Origin: Sphingomonas sp. PAMC 26605
GTDB taxonomy: Bacteria; Pseudomonadota; Alphaproteobacteria; Sphingomonadales; Sphingomonadaceae
Direction of reading: 5' to 3'
Length of the DNA stretch: 64,000 nucleotides
NCBI RefSeq assembly: GCF_000241485.1
Contig: NZ_JH584241.1
Location: 79,679 to 143,678 of the forward strand
The notes beneath the pieces were generated by a model. That model was not told the origin of the DNA. It worked only from the letters and a program-made list of their open reading frames with translations, and ran no database searches. Both the position numbers and the translations under genes were made by a program. Of this stretch, positions 1 to 9,437 are shown piece by piece (the first letter of the stretch is position 1; every line of letters starts with the position of its first letter).

Positions 1-44
1 CCGAGCCTCGCAGAGAGCTTGCGTCCATGACTTCCCCACCCCAA

Positions 45-66
45 CCCCTCCCCTGAAGGGGAGGGG
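45..66. repeat. G/C-rich palindrome (family A) downstream of msrA
   Basis: Perfect 9-bp arms CCCCTCCCC and GGGGAGGGG around a 4-nt loop. It belongs to the same dispersed palindrome type as those at 1516-1540 and 47962-47986. It lies just past the msrA stop and could act as a transcription terminator hairpin, but there is no T-run. I see no confident gene in the first 79 bases. Confidence 0.6.
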
Positions 67-79
67 CTTTAGAAGAAGG

Positions 80-736
80 TCAGCTCGCCAGCTGCGGGAA
101 CCCCGCGCGGAACGCCGCGAGCTTCGGCTTGTCGAAAGTCACGATATACGGGTGGTTCGGATTCCGGTCGAAGAAGTTCTGGTGATAGTCCTCGGCCGGG
201 AAGAAGCCCCCGCTCTCGATCTTGGTGACGATCGGCTTGCTGAACACATGCGCTTGCCCGAGCTGCGCGATATACGCCGCCGCGACGCCGCGCTGCGCCG
301 CACTCTGTGGGAAGATTGCCGAGCGATAGCTATAGCCGCTGTCGGGCGTCTGGCGGTTGAGCTGCGTCGGATCGTGCGCGACCGAGAAATAGACGCGCAG
401 CAGCGTCGCATAGCTGACCTTGGCGGGATCGTAGACGACGCGGATCGCCTCGGCATGCTGCGTCGTCTCGGTCGAGACCTGATCATAGGTCGCGGTCTCG
501 CGCGTCCCGCCGGCATAGCCTGCGGTGACGGTCTTCACGCCCTTCACGTGCTCGAACACCGCTTCCATCCCCCAGAAGCAGCCGCCGGCGAACACCGCGG
601 TCTGCGGGCCGTTCGCGGTGACGTCGCTTTTGGACGCTGGGATCGGCACCGCGCGCTCGGCTTGCGCCGTGCCGCCGCCGAGCGCGTAGAGCGCGATTCC
701 GGCGAGGCCGGCAGTGATCACAACGGGTTTGAACAT
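80..736 (-). CDS. msrA: Peptide-methionine (S)-S-oxide reductase, exported
   Basis: Reduces methionine-S-sulfoxide in proteins, repairing oxidative damage. The 218-residue protein has the MsrA active-site motif GGCFWG with catalytic Cys53, and later the conserved YHQNFF segment. The first 26 residues form a signal peptide ending in AQA, so the enzyme is probably periplasmic, which differs from the cytosolic E. coli form. AGAGG upstream of the ATG supports the start. It is a single gene, with no MsrB fusion or neighbour. Family assignment is secure; the location is inferred from the leader. Confidence 0.95.
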   Translation of the reverse strand: MFKPVVITAGLAGIALYALGGGTAQAERAVPIPASKSDVTANGPQTAVFAGGCFWGMEAVFEHVKGVKTVTAGYAGGTRETATYDQVSTETTQHAEAIRVVYDPAKVSYATLLRVYFSVAHDPTQLNRQTPDSGYSYRSAIFPQSAAQRGVAAAYIAQLGQAHVFSKPIVTKIESGGFFPAEDYHQNFFDRNPNHPYIVTFDKPKLAAFRAGFPQLAS

Positions 737-824
737 GGTACACCTCTGGGAACAGACATGACGGCATTCGCCGCATGCGCGCGCAAAGTTACGCTTTGGC
801 GGTCGACAAAGATGTCGTGTCGAA

Positions 825-1454
825 TCAGCGCCGCTTCAAGCCGCGCACGCGGTGCCAGATGTAGAAAGCGAGCGCGGCGACGAGCACCACCGCGATCACC
901 GCATCGGCGCTGTGGAACGCCGCCTTCATCGCCGGGCTGTTGTTCCACTGGTCGCCGAGCTTCATCCCGACCCAGGCGAGCCCGAAGCACCACGGCCACG
1001 AGCCGAGAAAGGTGTAGAGGTGGAACGGCACCAGCGGCATCCGCGCGACGCCTGCCGGAAAGGCGATGAACGAGCGGATCACCGGCAGCAGCCGCCCGAT
1101 CAGCACCGCGATGTTGCCGAAGCGCGCGAAGAAGCGGTCGGCGGCGTCGAGCTCGCCCGGACCGACCAGCACATAGCGGCCCCAGCGCTCGGCGAGCGGC
1201 CGCCCGCCGCGCTTGCCGATCTCATAGGCGACGATCGACCCCAGATTGCACCCGATCGCGCCGGCGGTCGCGGCGAGGAACAGGTCGAAGCGCCCGGTCG
1301 AGACGAGATAGCCGGCGAACGGCATGATGATCTCGGACGGGAGCGGAATGCACGCCGACTCGATCGCCATCAGCAAGGCGATGCCGAGATAGCCGCCGCT
1401 CGAAATGACGCCGATGGTGAAGGTGGCGAGGAGCCCGAGGATTCGTTCGATCAT
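825..1454 (-). CDS. DedA/VTT-family membrane protein
   Basis: A 209-residue polytopic protein of the DedA (SNARE-associated/VTT) family. Members act as lipid scramblases or transporters, for example for undecaprenyl phosphate, and support membrane homeostasis. Family marks visible are the acidic/proline stretch ESACIPLPSE at about residues 33-42 and GRLLPVIRSFIAFPAG near residue 120. There are several hydrophobic helices, including one near the C-terminus ending in a basic tail (KRR). The substrate cannot be told from sequence. Transcribed away from rpiA. Confidence 0.88.
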   Translation of the reverse strand: MIERILGLLATFTIGVISSGGYLGIALLMAIESACIPLPSEIIMPFAGYLVSTGRFDLFLAATAGAIGCNLGSIVAYEIGKRGGRPLAERWGRYVLVGPGELDAADRFFARFGNIAVLIGRLLPVIRSFIAFPAGVARMPLVPFHLYTFLGSWPWCFGLAWVGMKLGDQWNNSPAMKAAFHSADAVIAVVLVAALAFYIWHRVRGLKRR

Positions 1455-1515
1455 GGGTGGGGGCTTTGCCGTGCGGGCGGGGCGGGGGCTAGGGGAAAGT
1501 GTGCGGCGGTTTCTT

Positions 1516-1540
1516 CTCCCCTCCCTGGAAGGGAGGGGAG
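1516..1540. repeat. Dispersed palindrome, family A
   Basis: Perfect 10-bp inverted repeat CTCCCCTCCC / GGGAGGGGAG with loop TGGAA, in the divergent spacer between the DedA gene and rpiA. The same arms recur, with the complementary loop TTCCA, at 47962-47986. Confidence 0.75.
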
Positions 1541-1630
1541 GCTCAATCGGTGGCGTTTCGCATTCATTCAGGGCGAAAAGCGAAAGGCGCCTTCGACAAG
1601 CTCGGGACGAAAGCGCTAAGGACTGCCGCC

Positions 1631-2299
1631 ATGAACGAGTCCGACAAACGCCTCGCCGCGCTGGCCGCCGTTGCCGAGGTCCGCCCCGGCATGATCGTCG
1701 GGCTCGGCACCGGCTCGACCGCTGCCTTCGCGATCGCGGCGCTTGGCGAACAGGTCCGCGCCGGCCTGCAGGTCCAGGCCGTCGCCACCAGCCTTGCCAC
1801 CGAAGCGAGCGCCCGCGAGGCCGGCATTACGCTTATCGAGATGCCCGCGCGGATCGACCTCACGATCGACGGTGCCGACGAGATTGACGACGCGCTCCGC
1901 GCCATCAAAGGCGCCGGTGGTGCGATGCTGCGCGAGAAGGTTGTCGCCGCGGCGAGTGAGCGGATGATCGTCATCGCCGACGGCTCGAAGCAGGTCGCCG
2001 CGATTGGCGCCGCGAAGATCCCGGTTGAGGTGCTGCCCTTCGCGCAAGCCTTCGTCGCCGACCGACTCGCCGACCTCGGCGGCGCACCGACCCTGCGCGC
2101 GGGTTTCACCAGCGACCAGGGCAACCCGATCCTCGACTGCCGCTTCCCCGCCGACATCGACCACGCCGCGCTCGCCGCCGCGATCGCCGCGATTCCCGGC
2201 GCGCTCGGGCACGGCCTGTTCCTCTGCGAGGTCGATGCGGCCTATATCGCGACCGATGGAGTCGTTACGCGGCTGGAACGCGGCGACGCTAAGGCTTAA
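1631..2299 (+). CDS. rpiA: Ribose-5-phosphate isomerase A
   Basis: Interconverts ribose 5-phosphate and ribulose 5-phosphate in the non-oxidative pentose phosphate pathway. The 222-residue protein shows the family motifs GLGTGSTAAF near residue 24, DGADEIDD (catalytic acidic loop) near residue 80 and the KGAGGAML lysine/glycine segment just after. I chose the ATG at 1631 because the family N-terminus begins there and AAGGA precedes it; the frame is open further upstream but that part resembles no family member. It leads a run of pentose-phosphate genes. Confidence 0.95.
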   Translation: MNESDKRLAALAAVAEVRPGMIVGLGTGSTAAFAIAALGEQVRAGLQVQAVATSLATEASAREAGITLIEMPARIDLTIDGADEIDDALRAIKGAGGAMLREKVVAAASERMIVIADGSKQVAAIGAAKIPVEVLPFAQAFVADRLADLGGAPTLRAGFTSDQGNPILDCRFPADIDHAALAAAIAAIPGALGHGLFLCEVDAAYIATDGVVTRLERGDAKA

Positions 2300-2381
2300 A
2301 GCCCCAGCCTTATCTTCAACTCCGGGCAACCCGACCGACGCGAGAGCGTTCAAGCGACCACAAGAAAAGGCGACCCCCTTC

Positions 2382-4469
2382 ATGGCCGACACTCAGACCG
2401 CACCCACCCCCGCAACCGCGCTCCACGAGGATGGCAGCCCTGAGCGGCTCCAGATCGACACGATCCGCACGCTGGCGATGGACGCGGTGTCGACCGCCAA
2501 GTCCGGCCATATCGGCACGCCGATGGCGCTCGCGCCGGTCGGCCACACGCTGTGGACCAAGTTCCTGCGCACCGATCCGTCGACCCCCGACTGGCCCAAT
2601 CGCGACCGCTTCGTGCTGTCGGTCGGCCATGCCTCGATGCTGCTCTATGCGCTGCTGCACCTCGCCGGCGTCGAGGAGATCGATCGCGACGGCAAGAAGT
2701 CCGGCGCGCCAGCGGTCAGCCTCGACGACATCAAGGCGTTCCGCCAGCTCGGCTCGAAGACGCCGGGCCATCCCGAATATCGCCACACCACCGGCGTCGA
2801 GACGACCACGGGTCCGCTTGGTGCTGGCTGCGGCAATTCGGTCGGCATGGCGATCGCCGAGCGCTGGCTCGCCGCGCGCTACAATCGCGACGGCTTCAAA
2901 CTGTTCGACCATGACGTCTACGTCTTCTCGGGCGACGGCGACATGATGGAGGGCGTTGCGAGCGAGGCCGCCAGCCTCGCCGGGCATCTCAAGCTGTCGA
3001 ACCTGTGCTGGGTCTACGATTCGAACCACGTCTCGATCGAGGGCGGCACCGACCTCGCGTTCGACGAGGACGTCGGCAAGCGCTTCGAGGCCTATGGCTG
3101 GCACGTGCTCCACGTCAACGACGCCAACGATTGCGCGGCGATGGCCGCGGCGCTCGACTCGTTCAAGGCGTGCGACGACAAGCCGACCTTCATCGTCGTC
3201 CACAGCATCATCGGCTATGGCAGCTCGATCCAGGGCACGGCGAAGGCGCACGGCGAAGCGATGACGCTCGACGACATCGCCAACACCAAGAAGGCCTATG
3301 GCTGGGATCCCGAGGCCAAGTTCCTGGTGCCCGACGGCGTCAAGGAGGGCTTCCACAAGGCCGTCGCGGATCGCGGCACGCCGCTCCGCGAAGCGTGGGA
3401 CGAGATGCGCGCACGCTACGCCGATGCGTATCCTGAGCTGTCGAAGGAACTCGACGCGCTGCTCACCAGCCAGCTCCCCGAGGGCTGGGATGCCGATATC
3501 CCGACCTTCGACGCCGATGCCAAGGGCATGGCGTCGCGCGATGCCGGCGGCAAGGTGATGAATGCGATCGCCGCCAAGGTGCCGTGGCTGGTCGGCGGAT
3601 CGGCCGATCTCGCGCCTTCGACCAAGACGCTGATCGAGGGCGGCGGCTCGTTCCAGGCGGACGACTATGGTGCGCGCAACCTGCATTTCGGCGTGCGCGA
3701 GCATGGCATGGGCGCGGTCGTCAACGGTATGGCGCTGTCCTATCTGCGCTCCTATTCGGCGACCTTCCTGGTCTTCTCCGATTACATGCGCCCGCCGATC
3801 CGGCTCGGTTCGCTGATGGAATTGGGTGCGACCTATGTCTTCACGCACGATTCGATCGGTGTCGGCGAGGACGGCCCGACGCACCAGCCGATCGAGCAGG
3901 TCATCTCGCTCCGCGCGATCCCCGGCCTCGACACCATCCGCCCCGCCGATGCCAACGAGACCGCATGGGCATGGAAGGCGGCGATGCAGTCGGGCAACCA
4001 CCCGACCGCGCTGATCCTGTCGCGTCAGGCGCTGCCGACGATCGACCGGTCGAAATATGCGAGCGCCGAGGGTCTCATGAAGGGCGGCTATGTGCTGGCC
4101 GATAGCGAGAACCCCCAGGTCATCCTGATCGCGACCGGCTCGGAAGTGTCGCTCGCGCTCGAGGCGCACGACAAGCTCGTCGCGCAGGGCATTGCATCGC
4201 GCGTCGTGTCGCTGCCGAGCTGGCATCGCTACGAGATGCAGGACGAAGCCTATAAGGAGTCGGTCCTGCCGAAGGCGGTCACCGCGCGGCTCGCGATCGA
4301 GATGGGCAGCGAGATCGGCTGGGACCGCTATGTCGGCACGCACGGCAAGACGATCACCATGTCGACCTTCGGCGCCTCGGCCCCGATCGCCAAGCTGCAG
4401 GACAAGTTCGGCTTCACCGTCGAGCATGCCGTCAAGCTCGCGACCGAGATGGTCAACGCGGCGAAGTAA
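2382..4469 (+). CDS. tkt: Transketolase
   Basis: Thiamine-diphosphate enzyme moving two-carbon ketol units between sugar phosphates. The 695-residue length is normal. Visible marks are SGHIGTPMALAP (substrate/TPP histidine region, about residues 41-52), the TPP/metal motif starting at GDGD (residue 184) and ending with the Asn about 30 residues later, and the pyrimidine-domain segment VREHGMGAVVNGMA with the catalytic Glu. The start at 2382 removes an upstream in-frame extension that reads through rpiA in another frame. It lies 82 bp after rpiA and is probably co-transcribed. Confidence 0.96.
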   Translation: MADTQTAPTPATALHEDGSPERLQIDTIRTLAMDAVSTAKSGHIGTPMALAPVGHTLWTKFLRTDPSTPDWPNRDRFVLSVGHASMLLYALLHLAGVEEIDRDGKKSGAPAVSLDDIKAFRQLGSKTPGHPEYRHTTGVETTTGPLGAGCGNSVGMAIAERWLAARYNRDGFKLFDHDVYVFSGDGDMMEGVASEAASLAGHLKLSNLCWVYDSNHVSIEGGTDLAFDEDVGKRFEAYGWHVLHVNDANDCAAMAAALDSFKACDDKPTFIVVHSIIGYGSSIQGTAKAHGEAMTLDDIANTKKAYGWDPEAKFLVPDGVKEGFHKAVADRGTPLREAWDEMRARYADAYPELSKELDALLTSQLPEGWDADIPTFDADAKGMASRDAGGKVMNAIAAKVPWLVGGSADLAPSTKTLIEGGGSFQADDYGARNLHFGVREHGMGAVVNGMALSYLRSYSATFLVFSDYMRPPIRLGSLMELGATYVFTHDSIGVGEDGPTHQPIEQVISLRAIPGLDTIRPADANETAWAWKAAMQSGNHPTALILSRQALPTIDRSKYASAEGLMKGGYVLADSENPQVILIATGSEVSLALEAHDKLVAQGIASRVVSLPSWHRYEMQDEAYKESVLPKAVTARLAIEMGSEIGWDRYVGTHGKTITMSTFGASAPIAKLQDKFGFTVEHAVKLATEMVNAAK

Positions 4470-4483
4470 AGAAGCCTGGGCCT

Positions 4484-4582
4484 ACCCCCCCCGTCACCCT
4501 CGCGAAAGCGAGGGTCCAGCTTTTTCTGCCGAGCGCGGGCAAGGCAGCGGGATCCCCGCTTTCGCGGGGATGACGGGGGGGG
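4484..4582. repeat. Paired palindromes, family B (GCGAAAGC type)
   Basis: Two hairpins with the core CGCGAAAGCG or its complement lie in opposite orientation. They sit in a larger inverted repeat that begins CCCCCCGTCA and ends TGACGGGGGG. The element fills most of the tkt-tal spacer. A similar element lies at 59673-59768. Confidence 0.75.
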
Positions 4583-4679
4583 CCAACACTATTCGCCCCC
4601 CTTGGGGTTGTTCGCGTAACCGCCGTGCCCAAATGCAGGGCTACAAGGGCGCACGACACAGATTCACGGAGAAGCACAG

Positions 4680-5789
4680 ATGGGCCGTTTGAACGATCTC
4701 GCAGCATTGGGTCAGGCCGTCTGGCTCGACTTTGTCGACCGCAAGTTCCTCGCCGAGGGCGGCCTGCAGAAGATGGTCGACGAGGACGCGCTGACCGGCG
4801 TCACCTCGAACCCGTCGATCTTCGAAAAGGCGATGGGCCACGGCCATGCCTATGACGAAGAGCTCGCCGCCTACGACAAGACCAACCCCGAAGCGCCGAC
4901 CATCGATCGCTACGAGCATCTCGCGATCCTCGACATCCAGGCCGCCGCCGACACGCTCCGCCCGGTCTATGACCGGCTCGACGCCAAGGACGGTTATGTC
5001 AGCCTCGAAGTCTCGCCCTATCTCGCCAACGACACCGACGGCACGATCGCCGAGGCGCAGAAGCTGTGGAAGGCGGTCAACCGCCCGAACCTGATGATCA
5101 AGATCCCCGGCACCCCCGCCGGCGTCCCCGCGATTGCCGCGACGATCGATGCCGGGATCAACGTCAACGTCACGTTGCTCTTCTCGCAGAGCGCGTATCA
5201 GGCGGTTGCCGAAGCCTATGTCGAGGGCCTCGAGAAGCGCGCAGCGCGCGGTGAGCCGATCGACCGCATCGCCAGCGTCGCGAGCTTCTTCGTCAGCCGG
5301 ATCGATTCGAAGATCGACGACAAGATCGATGCCGGCGTTGGCGGCGACGAAGCCAAGGCGCTCAAGGGCAAGGTCGCGATCGCCAACGCGAAGCTCGCTT
5401 ACGCCTGGTACGAAGAGTTCATCGCTTCGGCGCGCTGGCAGGCGCTCGCCGCCAAGGGCGCGCAGGTCCAGCGGCTGCTCTGGGCGTCGACCGGCACCAA
5501 GAACCCCGATTATCCCGACACGCTGTATCTCGACTCGCTGATCGGCAAGGACACGGTCAACACCGTGCCCCCCAAGACGCTCGACGCGTATCGCGAGCGC
5601 GGCACCGCGACGGCGACGCTGAACCAGGACGTCGCGGGCGCGCGGCAGGTCATCTCGGATGCCGAGCGGCTCGGGCTCGACCTCGACGGCGTCACCGACA
5701 CGCTGGTCGAGGAGGGCGTCGCGTCCTTCTCGAAGGCGTTCGACGATCTGCTCGGCGCGATCGCCGCGAAGCACCCCGCGCACGCCTGA
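4680..5789 (+). CDS. tal: Transaldolase
   Basis: Transfers a dihydroxyacetone unit between sedoheptulose 7-phosphate and glyceraldehyde 3-phosphate. At 369 residues it is the longer transaldolase type (the mycobacterial/actinobacterial-style subfamily) rather than the 317-residue TalB type. Visible marks are TGVTSNPSIFEKA near residue 40 and the Schiff-base lysine K141 in LMIKIPGTPAG. The start codon follows GGAGAAGC. It sits between tkt and gnd on the same strand. Confidence 0.95.
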   Translation: MGRLNDLAALGQAVWLDFVDRKFLAEGGLQKMVDEDALTGVTSNPSIFEKAMGHGHAYDEELAAYDKTNPEAPTIDRYEHLAILDIQAAADTLRPVYDRLDAKDGYVSLEVSPYLANDTDGTIAEAQKLWKAVNRPNLMIKIPGTPAGVPAIAATIDAGINVNVTLLFSQSAYQAVAEAYVEGLEKRAARGEPIDRIASVASFFVSRIDSKIDDKIDAGVGGDEAKALKGKVAIANAKLAYAWYEEFIASARWQALAAKGAQVQRLLWASTGTKNPDYPDTLYLDSLIGKDTVNTVPPKTLDAYRERGTATATLNQDVAGARQVISDAERLGLDLDGVTDTLVEEGVASFSKAFDDLLGAIAAKHPAHA

Positions 5790-5805
5790 GCGCGTGACCG
5801 CACCC

Positions 5806-5828
5806 CCCGTTCGCCAGCGGCGAACGGG
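5806..5828 (+). terminator. Hairpin after tal
   Basis: A perfect 10-bp stem CCCGTTCGCC / GGCGAACGGG with a 3-nt loop (AGC), 17 bases past the tal stop. There is no T-run, so strength is uncertain; it may attenuate rather than end transcription before gnd. Confidence 0.45.
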
Positions 5829-5882
5829 TGAGGGGCGTCACCCAGACCCAAATTCTTTCTAACCATACGGCGGAGTTCAGCC

Positions 5883-6866
5883 ATGAAGATCGGGATCATC
5901 GGCCTTGGCCGCATGGGCGGCAATATCGCGCGGCGCTTGATGCGCGCGGGCCACGAAGCGGTGGTGTTCGATCGTAACGCCCCCGCGGTCGAGGGGCTCG
6001 TCGCCGATGGCGCGATCGGCGCGACTTCGCTCGAGGACATGCGCGACAAGCTCGATACGCCCGGCATCTATTGGGTGATGCTCCCCGCCGGCGACCCGAC
6101 CGAGCAGACGATCGCGACGATCGGCGGCTTCGACACCAAGGGCGACATCATCATCGATGGCGGCAACAGCTTCTACAAGGACGACATCCGCCGCGCCAAG
6201 GCGCTGACCGAGCAGGGCACGCACTATGTCGATGTCGGCACGTCGGGCGGCGTGTGGGGGCTCGAGCGCGGCTATTGCATGATGGTTGGCGGATCGAAGG
6301 AAGCGGTCGACACGATCGACCCGATCCTCTCCGCGCTCGCGCCGGGCATCGGCACGATTCCGCGCACGCCGGGCCGGATCGAGGCGAACGAGGATCCGCG
6401 CGCCGAGCAGGGCTATATCCATGCCGGGCCGGCGGGCGCCGGGCACTTCGTCAAGATGGTGCATAACGGCATCGAATACGGCCTGATGCAGGCCTATGCC
6501 GAGGGCTTCGACATCCTCAAGGGCAAGGCGTCGGACAAGCTGCCCGAGGACGAGCGGTTCGACCTCAATTTGACCGACATCGCCGAAGTGTGGCGCCGCG
6601 GTTCGGTGATCTCGTCCTGGCTGCTCGATCTCACCGCGATCGGCCTCGCCAAGGATCAGGACCTCGCGCATTTCACCGGCAGCGTCGCCGATTCGGGCGA
6701 GGGCCAGTGGACGATCGACGCCGCGATGGAGGAGAAGGTGCCCGCCAACGTGCTCACCGCCGCACTCTTCGCGCGCTATCGCAGCCGGGTCGACCATACC
6801 TTCGGCGACAAGCTCCTCTCGGCGATGCGCTTCGGCTTCGGCGGCCATGTCGAGATGCCACAGTGA
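5883..6866 (+). CDS. gnd: 6-phosphogluconate dehydrogenase, decarboxylating
   Basis: Oxidises and decarboxylates 6-phosphogluconate to ribulose 5-phosphate. The 327-residue length marks the short GndA/YqeC-type enzyme rather than the 470-residue form. The N-terminal Rossmann motif is [13 protein letters not shown] (residues 7-19). The catalytic segment [19 protein letters not shown] contains K191 and N195. The stop overlaps the next start as GTGA, so translation of the HAD gene is coupled. Confidence 0.93.
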   Translation: MKIGIIGLGRMGGNIARRLMRAGHEAVVFDRNAPAVEGLVADGAIGATSLEDMRDKLDTPGIYWVMLPAGDPTEQTIATIGGFDTKGDIIIDGGNSFYKDDIRRAKALTEQGTHYVDVGTSGGVWGLERGYCMMVGGSKEAVDTIDPILSALAPGIGTIPRTPGRIEANEDPRAEQGYIHAGPAGAGHFVKMVHNGIEYGLMQAYAEGFDILKGKASDKLPEDERFDLNLTDIAEVWRRGSVISSWLLDLTAIGLAKDQDLAHFTGSVADSGEGQWTIDAAMEEKVPANVLTAALFARYRSRVDHTFGDKLLSAMRFGFGGHVEMPQ

Positions 6867-7669
6867 GCGAGCCGACGGTGAAACTCGTCGTGTCCGACGT
6901 CGACGGGACGCTCGTCGATAAGAAGAAGCAGGTCACCCCGGGCGTCAAGGCGGCGGTCGAGCGACTGCGCGATGCCGGCGTGCAGTTCACGATCGTCAGC
7001 GCGCGCCCGCGCTCTGGAATGATGCCGATCGCCGAACTGCTTGGCATCGACGCACCGATGGGTGCGTTCAACGGCGGCACCGTCTTTACCCGCGACGGTA
7101 CGGTGACGAGCCAGCAATTCGTCGATCGCGCGGTGGTCGAGGGCGTGTTCGAGATCGTCGGCGGCGCCGCGGTCGATACCTGGGTATTTGCCGACGATAC
7201 CTGGTATGCGACCACCGATCAGGGCGCGCATGTCGGCAGCGAACGGCTCGCCTCGAACCAGGCGCCGGTGATCCGGCAGGATTTCACCGACCTGTTCGAC
7301 CGCGTCGACAAGCTGACCTTCGTCAGCGACGACGCGGAACTGCTCAAGGCGCTCGCCGAGAAGGCCAAGGGCTATGGCGATCGCGCGACGATCGCACAGT
7401 CGCAAGTCTATTATCTCGACGTCACCGCGCTCGCCGGCAACAAGGGCGATGGCGTCACGGCGCTGTCGGAAACACTCGGCGTGCCGCTGAGTGCGACCGC
7501 GGTGCTCGGCGATCAGGCCAACGATCTCCCGATGTTCGCGCGCGCGGCCGTGTCGTATGCGATGGGGCAGGGGCCCGCGGCGGTCCGCGCCAAGGCGACG
7601 CACGTCGTTGCCGGCAACGACCAGGACGGCGTCGCCGAGGCGATCGACGCGATCCTCGCTGGACGCTGA
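6863..7669 (+). CDS. HAD-superfamily phosphatase, Cof type
   Basis: A 268-residue Cof/IIB-type HAD hydrolase. Motif I is [10 protein letters not shown] near residue 11; the C-terminal metal-binding motif is [10 protein letters not shown] near residue 215, in the family form GDxxNDxxM. Such enzymes dephosphorylate sugar phosphates or similar small molecules. The GTG start at 6863 overlaps the gnd stop (GTGA), which decides the start over any upstream extension. Coupling to gnd suggests a sugar-phosphate substrate, but that is inference. Confidence 0.88.
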   Translation: MSEPTVKLVVSDVDGTLVDKKKQVTPGVKAAVERLRDAGVQFTIVSARPRSGMMPIAELLGIDAPMGAFNGGTVFTRDGTVTSQQFVDRAVVEGVFEIVGGAAVDTWVFADDTWYATTDQGAHVGSERLASNQAPVIRQDFTDLFDRVDKLTFVSDDAELLKALAEKAKGYGDRATIAQSQVYYLDVTALAGNKGDGVTALSETLGVPLSATAVLGDQANDLPMFARAAVSYAMGQGPAAVRAKATHVVAGNDQDGVAEAIDAILAGR

Positions 7670-7716
7670 ACGCGGCTTGCGCCACCTTTGCCCGAACCGG
7701 GCGAGAAGGGGAACGC

Positions 7717-8730
7717 ATGCGATACTGGATGGGATTGATCGGGCTGGTTGTCGCCAGCCCGCTGGCGGCGAAGACGCATGATCTGCCCGCTACGCCGCAG
7801 ACCGTCGCCTGGGGCCATTACGATGCGACCTCCAAGCCCGTCCTGACGATCGAGTCGGGCGACACCGTCATCGTCCACACGCTGCTGACCAACAGCCCGG
7901 CGGGGCTCGAAAAAGCCGGCGTCGCGCCTGCCGATGTCGAACCGGCGCTGCGCGCGGTCTATGCCGGCGTTCCGGCGAGCGAGCGGGGGCCGGGCGGGCA
8001 TGTGCTGACCGGACCGATCGCGATCACCGGCGCCGAGCCCGGAGACACGCTCGAGATCCGCATCCTCAAGATCGATCTGGCGATTCCCTATGCCTATAAC
8101 GCGTTCCGCTATGGCGCGGGTTTCCTGACCGACGATTTCCCCTATGCGCGAATGAAGATCGTCCCGCTCGACAAGAAGGCGATGCTTGGCCGGTTCGCGC
8201 CGGGGGTCGACGTGCCGCTCCACCCCTTTTTCGGCAGCATGGGAGTCGCGCCGCCGCCTGCCTTTGGCCGCTACGATTCGGCTCCACCGACGATCAACGG
8301 CGGGAATATGGACGACAAGGCGCTCGTCGCCGGCACGACGCTGTTTCTCCCGGTCCATGCCAGCGGCGCGCTGTTTCAGGTCGGCGACGGCCATGCCGCG
8401 CAGGGTAATGGCGAAGTCGATATCACCGCGCTCGAAACCTCGCTGACGGGGACGCTGCAGTTCATCCTGCACAAAGGCGTCGCGGCGCCGTACCCGCGCG
8501 CCGAGACGCCGACGCACTATATCGCGATGGGCTTCGACGACGATCTCAGCAATGCGACCCGCAAAGCGCTGCGCAACATGATCGACTATCTCGTTGCGGC
8601 GAAGGGAATGACGCGCGACGACGCCTATATGCTCGTCAGCGTCGCGGGCGACGTCGAGGTGACCGAACTGGTCGATCGCAACAAGGGCGTTCACGTGATG
8701 CTGCCGAGGGCGGTCTTCACCAAGCGCTGA
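7717..8730 (+). CDS. Exported acetamidase/formamidase-family protein
   Basis: A 337-residue protein of the FmdA/AmdA family, which hydrolyses short amides. A signal peptide of about 18-20 residues (hydrophobic stretch then ASPLAAK) precedes the mature start, which is unusual because characterised formamidases are cytoplasmic. Family-like segments include GGHVLTGPIAITGAEPGDTL, NGGNMDDKALVAGTTLFLPV and GDGHAAQGNGEVDITALE, the last with the metal/active-site acidic cluster. Substrate unknown. A GAGAAGGGGAA stretch lies upstream of the ATG. Confidence 0.82.
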   Translation: MRYWMGLIGLVVASPLAAKTHDLPATPQTVAWGHYDATSKPVLTIESGDTVIVHTLLTNSPAGLEKAGVAPADVEPALRAVYAGVPASERGPGGHVLTGPIAITGAEPGDTLEIRILKIDLAIPYAYNAFRYGAGFLTDDFPYARMKIVPLDKKAMLGRFAPGVDVPLHPFFGSMGVAPPPAFGRYDSAPPTINGGNMDDKALVAGTTLFLPVHASGALFQVGDGHAAQGNGEVDITALETSLTGTLQFILHKGVAAPYPRAETPTHYIAMGFDDDLSNATRKALRNMIDYLVAAKGMTRDDAYMLVSVAGDVEVTELVDRNKGVHVMLPRAVFTKR

Positions 8731-8755
8731 CCCGGCGCGCGTGGGTCCGAGCCGG

Positions 8756-9331
8756 TTAGCGCAAACCGCGGTCTCGCCCGAACCACATCCGCTGAAGCTC
8801 CTGCGACCGGTCGAGCCACTGATGCTTGATCGCCCCCGCGAGATGTAGCGCGACCAGCGCATAGATCGCGTATGCGATCGTCTCGTGCGCTGCGCCGAAG
8901 CCGTCATGCACCGCCTTCTTGGTCGCCGGGTCGAGCGCCATGATGAAGCCGAGCCGCGGCCATTGGAACAGGCCGTAGAGGAACATCGGGTGGCTCGCCG
9001 CATCTTTGTAAGCCGAGTCCATGATCCAGCCGCTCAGCGGCATGGCAAACAGGATCAGATAGAGCCCCCAATGGACGATGTGCGACGCGCCGACTTCCCA
9101 GCGCGCGTATCCCTGCGGGAGCGGCGGCGGGCGGTGTCCGATCCGCCACAGGATGCGCAGCAGCGCAAGGCCGAGGATGGTGATGCCGATCGATTTGTGG
9201 AGGTCGATCGCCGGCCGCACCTGTGCATCGGCGAGGTTCGGCCAGGTAAAGGCGAGCGCGACATTGCTGACGATGAGCGCGGCGATCACCCAATGCAGGA
9301 CGATCGCGACATGAGTGTAACGCTGCAGCAC
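8756..9331 (-). CDS. Cytochrome b561 family protein
   Basis: A 191-residue four-helix membrane cytochrome of the bacterial b561 (CybB) type that moves electrons between the quinone pool and other carriers. Haem-ligand histidines are visible in HVAIVLHWV near the N-terminus, in DLHKSIGIT, in SHIVHWGLYL and in the last helix (ALVALHLAGAIKHQ). It ends 25 bp from the convergent amidase-like gene and has no obvious partner. Confidence 0.9.
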   Translation of the reverse strand: MLQRYTHVAIVLHWVIAALIVSNVALAFTWPNLADAQVRPAIDLHKSIGITILGLALLRILWRIGHRPPPLPQGYARWEVGASHIVHWGLYLILFAMPLSGWIMDSAYKDAASHPMFLYGLFQWPRLGFIMALDPATKKAVHDGFGAAHETIAYAIYALVALHLAGAIKHQWLDRSQELQRMWFGRDRGLR

Positions 9332-9437
9332 GATGGATTCCTTTGCCGACCTCTCGCGCCGAGCCTAGCGCCGCGCGCGCGACCGCGCTAGGCGCCGGGT
9401 CATCGCGTATTCATCCCCGATCGGTAACGCCGCCGCA

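Noticed and set aside
1..30. Possible C-terminal tail of a gene entering from the left (frame ending TGA at 28-30)
   Set aside because: Only nine codons are visible; nothing supports it as coding.
2316..4427. 703-codon minus-strand open frame opposite tkt
   Set aside because: Antisense shadow of a high-GC gene; composition is Arg/Asp/His-rich with no domain, while tkt is certain.
4484..4582. CRISPR-like repeats
   Set aside because: Copies are single, inverted and far apart; no regular spacer array.
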